Positions 5,576 to 9,497 of a stretch of 9,497 nucleotides of DNA are shown one piece after another (the first letter of the stretch is position 1; every line of letters starts with the position of its first letter). Under the pieces are notes generated by a model. It worked only from the letters and a program-made list of their open reading frames with translations. It was not told where the DNA came from and ran no database searches. Origin of the DNA: an uncultured Ruminococcus sp. (GTDB lineage: Bacteria; Bacillota; Clostridia; Oscillospirales; Ruminococcaceae); NCBI GenBank assembly GCA_947176685.1, contig CAMWRL010000066.1, positions 1 to 9,497 on the forward strand, written 5' to 3'. The translations under genes were made by a program, and so were the position numbers.

Positions 5576-7924
5576 ATGCTTAAAAGAAAATTTGCCGGAT
5601 TTATCGCCGGAATACTTACTGTTTCCACAATGCCTCAGCTTCCTGCCGGAATGGTTTTAGCTGACGACATCAGCAGTTATAACATGAATGTTCTTGTAAA
5701 CCTTGACGGAGAGAAAAAAGAAATAAGTCCCTATATCTACGGAATCAATGACTACGGAAATACAGGGAATTACCGGAATGTTACTGTAAATGCTGCCCGT
5801 CAGGGAGGAAACCGTTATACCGGCTACAACTGGGAAAACAACTACTCAAACGCCGGTCACGACTGGGTACACAGTTCCGACACAAACATAGGCGACGAAA
5901 AGAACGGTGCAGGATATGCTGCAAGAAGATTTTCTGAGACCTGTGCAAAGTATAATGTTCCATATAAGCTCACTACATTGCAGATGGCAGGATATGTTTC
6001 GGCTGATAAAGACGGCTCTGTAAGCGAAGAAGAAACCGCACCGTCAAAACGCTGGAATAAAGTCGAATTTAAAAAAGACGGAGAACTCTCGCTTGAACCC
6101 GACCTCACTGACGATAAAGTATATATGGACGAATATGTGAATTATATTGTAAAAACTCTTGGCGACGCTTCAACTGATACCGGTATGCAGGGATACAGTC
6201 TTGACAACGAGCCTGTACTTTGGAACGATACACACCCGAGACTGCATCCGGAAGAAGTAACCAACAAAGAACTGGTTGAGAAATCAATAGAACTTGCAAA
6301 GGTAGTCAAGAGCATTGACAGCAAAGCAGAAGTTTTCGGTCCTGCTTTCTGGGGAATGCTGCCATGTATTCAGGCAGGCGAATCGGGCGACGGATTTACT
6401 GACCACGACTGGCAGGAAGTAAAAGGAAATTATGACTGGTATCTTGACTATTATCTTGACCAGATGGCTAAGGCTGAAAAAGAATACGGCACTCGTCTGC
6501 TTGACGTTATTGATGTACATTATTATGCTCAGGACTGTTCAACTGATGAAGCTATTCTTCAGGCGGCAAGAAGCCTTTATGACCCTGATTATGTTGAAAA
6601 CAGCTGGCTTCAGCCGTATATGGGACAATATTTTCCGTTTATCCCGAATATCCAGAAATCAATTGACAAATATTATCCTGATACAAAAATTGCTGTTTCA
6701 GAATATAATCTTGCCAATATATCAGACGAAAAAAATACCGGAAAATCTGTGGTTGCCGCAATCGCAGAAGCTGAAGCTCTTGGTTGCTTTGCAGATAACA
6801 ACGTTTACTTTGCAACCTACTGGGGTACTCTTCCGGATTGCCCTTATGTTGAATCAGCTATCAATCTTTATACAAATTATGACGGCAATGGTGCTGATTT
6901 CGGTGATACTCTCGTTGAATCAAAGACCGACGATATTTCACTTGCAACAGCATATGCTTCTATCGACGGAAACGACGATTCCAATGTTACAATGGTTCTG
7001 TCCAACAAAGATATGACAAAATCTGAAAATGCTGAAATAACTCTCAGCGGCTCTGCTTCTGATTATAAGAGTGCCGTTGTATATGCCATTACTCAGGACA
7101 GCAGCGATATAAGAATAATCGACGTTCAGAATGATATTTCAGGCAATAAACTTACAGTTGAACTTCCGCCGCTTTCTGTTGCACAGGTTGTGATTTCGGA
7201 CTCTCCTACAGATAAGACCGTTTATGAAGCTCCGGACATTGAAGTAAAAGAAGTAAAATTCAAATTTGACGAGCTTGAAAAGAATGCCAACGGTTATGCA
7301 ATGGTTCCGATTGACGACGCTGAACACCTTAAAAAAGTCGTTATAAATTCAACTGCAAGCTGTACTTCCGGTGCGGACTGGTACGGCGGAGGCGGCGGTC
7401 TCTGTTTCAGTAATCTTACTGACAAGTCAGGAAAGACTTTCTGGGGACAGAAATCATTCTCATATGGTGCGGGTACAGCCGATACAACAGTTAATTTTGA
7501 CGGATTCTTTACTGACAGTGATTCGGAAGAGGTTGAAGCTTCTATAGGAGATAAATATATTGAGTTTCAGGACTGGTGGGCTTCTTCTACAAATGACGAA
7601 ACCGGAGCAGACGTAACAGTAACCTATAACAGCATCACTCTTTACTATGAATACGATAATTCACAGACTTCTTCAACAATGTACGGCGATGCAAATGTTG
7701 ACGGCAAAGTAGCTATTTCAGACGCAGTATTAATTATGCAGTCCATTTCAAACCCTGACGAGTATAAACTCACTGAACAGGGTCAGAAAAATGCCGATAC
7801 TGTTGATAACGGTGACGGGGTAACAGCAGCAGATGCTCTCGGGATTCAACTTGTTGATTTAAAAATCGTAAAAGAATCGGATTTACCTATTACATCTGAC
7901 GAAATCTATAAATTAATTGATTAA
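5576..7924 (+). CDS. Cellulosomal GH44 endoglucanase/xyloglucanase with CBM and dockerin
   Basis: A secreted enzyme expected to cleave internal beta-1,4 bonds in cellulose-like glucans, xyloglucan or mannan, as GH44 enzymes do. Of 782 residues, 1-29 are a signal peptide (KRK, hydrophobic core, AGMVLA before DD). The GH44 domain runs about 38-545, starting ISPYIYGINDYGN. The likely acid/base is E212 in SLDNEPVLW and the likely nucleophile is E376 in VSEYN, both present. A Gly/aromatic-rich module (about 556-695, with DWYGGGGGLCFSNLTD and IEFQDWWAS) is probably a carbohydrate-binding module, perhaps the CBM76 type found with ruminococcal GH44. Residues 702-775 are a type I dockerin: loop 1 has D705, N707, D709 and D716, and loop 2 lies in DNGDGVTAADALGIQ. 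GGAGG lies 9 nt before the ATG. It shares an operon with the XRE regulator. Confidence 0.95.
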   Translation: MLKRKFAGFIAGILTVSTMPQLPAGMVLADDISSYNMNVLVNLDGEKKEISPYIYGINDYGNTGNYRNVTVNAARQGGNRYTGYNWENNYSNAGHDWVHSSDTNIGDEKNGAGYAARRFSETCAKYNVPYKLTTLQMAGYVSADKDGSVSEEETAPSKRWNKVEFKKDGELSLEPDLTDDKVYMDEYVNYIVKTLGDASTDTGMQGYSLDNEPVLWNDTHPRLHPEEVTNKELVEKSIELAKVVKSIDSKAEVFGPAFWGMLPCIQAGESGDGFTDHDWQEVKGNYDWYLDYYLDQMAKAEKEYGTRLLDVIDVHYYAQDCSTDEAILQAARSLYDPDYVENSWLQPYMGQYFPFIPNIQKSIDKYYPDTKIAVSEYNLANISDEKNTGKSVVAAIAEAEALGCFADNNVYFATYWGTLPDCPYVESAINLYTNYDGNGADFGDTLVESKTDDISLATAYASIDGNDDSNVTMVLSNKDMTKSENAEITLSGSASDYKSAVVYAITQDSSDIRIIDVQNDISGNKLTVELPPLSVAQVVISDSPTDKTVYEAPDIEVKEVKFKFDELEKNANGYAMVPIDDAEHLKKVVINSTASCTSGADWYGGGGGLCFSNLTDKSGKTFWGQKSFSYGAGTADTTVNFDGFFTDSDSEEVEASIGDKYIEFQDWWASSTNDETGADVTVTYNSITLYYEYDNSQTSSTMYGDANVDGKVAISDAVLIMQSISNPDEYKLTEQGQKNADTVDNGDGVTAADALGIQLVDLKIVKESDLPITSDEIYKLID

Positions 7925-7950
7925 ATTCTGCTTTTATTAATATTAGTAAT

Positions 7951-7979
7951 TCGTCCTCTGCCTTTACAGGCGGGGACGA
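7951..7979 (+). terminator. Hairpin after the GH44 gene
   Basis: TCGTCCTCTGCCT (7951-7963) pairs with AGGCGGGGACGA (7968-7979) through 12 pairs, including one G-T wobble, with one bulged T (7959) and a TTAC loop. The following sequence (TACTATTTTA) is only moderately T-rich, so termination may be partial; the second hairpin follows 29 bp later. Confidence 0.6.
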
Positions 7980-8007
7980 TACTATTTTATATCTGTAAAC
8001 AAAAGAC

Positions 8008-8035
8008 AAGAGGGCTGTAAAAAGCCCTCTTTTTG
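8008..8035. terminator. Strong bidirectional intrinsic terminator between GH44 and hydrogenase
   Basis: AAGAGGGCT (8008-8016) and AGCCCTCTT (8023-8031) form a perfect 9-bp stem with a 6-nt loop. The plus strand continues in a T run to 8034. In the minus direction the stem is followed by TGTCTTTTGTTT. It can end both the XRE-GH44 operon and the convergent hydrogenase gene. Confidence 0.9.
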
Positions 8036-8064
8036 TTGATTATACGTAATACATATATTACAAA

Positions 8065-9489
8065 TTATTTAAGTATTGATATAGCGTCAGATATATTCTT
8101 TTCCATAGCCTCCTTGCCGTACTTGTCAACTTGAGCCTTGTTTTTTTCTCCGTGAGTAAGACAACCTGCTCCTCCGATACAACCGCCGCTGCACGCCATT
8201 CCCTCAATAAAATTGGCTTTAAGTACATTGCGCTTTGCTTTCATAAGAGCCGCCCTGCATTCTTCTATTCCGTCACAGATACACGCTTCAAGTGTAAAAT
8301 CTTCAATCCCGTTTTCTTTAAGACCCTGCTCAACAGCTGTAGAAATCCCACCGCTTCTTGCAAAGATTCTTCCGTAATATGACGCATTATTCAAAACATC
8401 TTCATCAAGTGTTGTTATATCAATGTCTTTGCTGTCAAATAATGCCTGAAGTCCCTCAAAAGTCATGGCAGAATCAACGTAAGGTTTTACCGTTTCAAGC
8501 TGGATTTCTGATTTTTTAGCTGTACAAGGTCCTATAAACACGATTTTTGAATTTTCGTTGTTTTCTTTTATATACTTTGCAATCATTGCCATAGGTGAAA
8601 GGTTATGCGAAATATGTTCCGTCATTTCGGGGAAAGCGGATTTTATATATTTTACGAAAGCCGGACAGCACGAACTTGTCAGGAATCCTTTTTCAGCAAG
8701 TTCCCGTGATTCAGCGTCTGCAACCATATCAGCGCCCAGTGCCGCTTCAACTACGGTATGGAAACCAAGCTTTTTCAGTCCGCTTACCACCTGACCGAGT
8801 TTCGCATATGAAAACTGACTTGAAACTGATGGTGCAACTACTGCATAGACTTTGAAATTCTTTCCGCCATCACTTTTTTTCAACATATCAATAATATCAA
8901 GAATATATGACTTATCCATAATCGCAACGAACGGACACTGATAAACACAAGCACCGCATTCTATGCACTTGTCATTGTCAATTGAAGCGGCATTCTCATC
9001 GTTAATATATATAGCCTTGATTTTACAGGCATTCTGACACGGGCGTTTTCTGTTCACAATTGCCGAATAAGGACAGACAGACGCACATTTTCCGCACTCA
9101 ACACATTTTTCCTTATCAATATGTCCCGTATGATTGTGGTCATATGTAATTGCACCTTTCGGACAGACTTCTTCACAGCGATGTGCCAGACAGCCCCTAC
9201 ATGAATCAGTTATTTCATATCCGGCTGCCGGACATTCGTCACAGGCAATGTCAATCACTTCAATTATATTCGGATTTCCCTTGTCGCCGCCTATTGCAAG
9301 TCGTACCATTTCCCATAAAATAGCTCTTTCCTTATAAACACAGCAACGCATTGTAGGAGTTTTTCCGGGAACTATAATCTTCGGAATGCTCATAAGGTTT
9401 TCAAGCAGTGTATCATTCCACGCCTGTTTTGCAACCTCTCTCAGTACTTTATATTTAAGATACTGTACTTTTGTATCGAATTTTCTCAT
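8065..9489 (-). CDS. Monomeric [FeFe] hydrogenase, probably group B
   Basis: It catalyses reversible proton reduction with ferredoxin-type electrons in the cytoplasm, or senses H2. The 474-residue product has a Cys-rich N-terminal region. CRGCLAHRCEEVCP (97-110) with CVECGKCASVCP (129-140) forms a two-cluster ferredoxin domain. CQNAC (151-155) with CIECGACVYQCP (175-186) is the cysteine set for one or two more [4Fe-4S] clusters. The H-cluster domain follows: L1 TSSCCPAF (271-278), L2 IGPCTAKKSE (319-328) and L3 EGMACSGGCIGG (429-440). They supply the four H-cluster ligands C275, C322, C433 and C437, and C274 is the candidate proton-relay cysteine. TSCCPAF, PCTAKK and MACSGGC differ from the group A forms (TSCCPxW, MPCxxK, FMxCxxGC) and point to group B. 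The complete start is at 9489, with GGTGA at the right window edge as ribosome-binding site. The promoter is outside. Confidence 0.92.
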   Translation of the reverse strand: MRKFDTKVQYLKYKVLREVAKQAWNDTLLENLMSIPKIIVPGKTPTMRCCVYKERAILWEMVRLAIGGDKGNPNIIEVIDIACDECPAAGYEITDSCRGCLAHRCEEVCPKGAITYDHNHTGHIDKEKCVECGKCASVCPYSAIVNRKRPCQNACKIKAIYINDENAASIDNDKCIECGACVYQCPFVAIMDKSYILDIIDMLKKSDGGKNFKVYAVVAPSVSSQFSYAKLGQVVSGLKKLGFHTVVEAALGADMVADAESRELAEKGFLTSSCCPAFVKYIKSAFPEMTEHISHNLSPMAMIAKYIKENNENSKIVFIGPCTAKKSEIQLETVKPYVDSAMTFEGLQALFDSKDIDITTLDEDVLNNASYYGRIFARSGGISTAVEQGLKENGIEDFTLEACICDGIEECRAALMKAKRNVLKANFIEGMACSGGCIGGAGCLTHGEKNKAQVDKYGKEAMEKNISDAISILK

Positions 9490-9497
9490 ATGTCACC

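Noticed and set aside
6432..7016. Plus-strand open frame of 194 codons
   Set aside because: It lies wholly inside the GH44 gene in another frame; the GH44 frame carries the conserved catalytic residues.
1..9497. tRNA, rRNA, CRISPR array or prophage
   Set aside because: No cloverleaf, ribosomal sequence, regularly spaced repeats or phage structural genes were seen on either strand.

Overview
The window looks like chromosome from a cellulolytic Ruminococcus close to R. flavefaciens or R. albus. The strongest evidence is a secreted GH44 glycoside hydrolase whose C-terminal dockerin has the ruminococcal form (second loop with GDGVTAADAL). A monomeric multi-cluster [FeFe] hydrogenase and AT-rich Firmicutes codon use agree with this. 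The species is inferred, not shown.

Layout. (1) 1-1172, minus strand: a redox or stress operon reading glutathione peroxidase, then a small TSCPD-domain gene broken by an in-frame amber codon, then a flavodoxin that runs off the left edge. A near-consensus promoter (TTGACA, 17 bp, TATACT) drives it. (2) 1271-2340: a gene graveyard. It holds a long near-perfect hairpin, the C-terminal third of a TauE/SafE permease, the N-terminal part of an IS5-family transposase and a frameshifted, truncated serine recombinase. (3) 2399-3950, minus strand: an ECF sigma factor and, 4 nt downstream, a single-pass membrane protein. The latter has an N-terminal cytoplasmic segment, a Thr/Glu-rich linker with three 18-residue repeats and a C-terminal extracellular beta-rich domain, and is probably the cognate anti-sigma factor and sensor. 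(4) 3951-4703: about 750 bp without an intact gene, carrying two start-less coding remnants, a GC hairpin and, at its right end, a good sigma-A promoter. (5) 4591-8031, plus strand: an XRE-type regulator and, 17 nt later, the GH44-CBM-dockerin enzyme. They probably form a two-gene operon ending in one or two hairpin terminators. (6) 8065-9489, minus strand: a convergent [FeFe] hydrogenase whose ferredoxin-like N-terminal half and H-cluster motifs suggest group B.

How the genes could work together. The GH44 enzyme would be exported and docked on a cellulosome to cut beta-1,4-glucans or xyloglucan. The XRE protein encoded just upstream is the most likely local regulator. The ECF sigma/anti-sigma pair, transcribed away from this operon, could sense something outside the cell, and plant polysaccharide is one possibility. 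The hydrogenase fits fermentative metabolism in which reduced ferredoxin is reoxidised or sensed. The peroxidase operon fits defence of an anaerobe against peroxides. I see no clearly new system. The best candidates for novelty are the putative anti-sigma sensor domain, the XRE-GH44 coupling and the amber-interrupted TSCPD gene.
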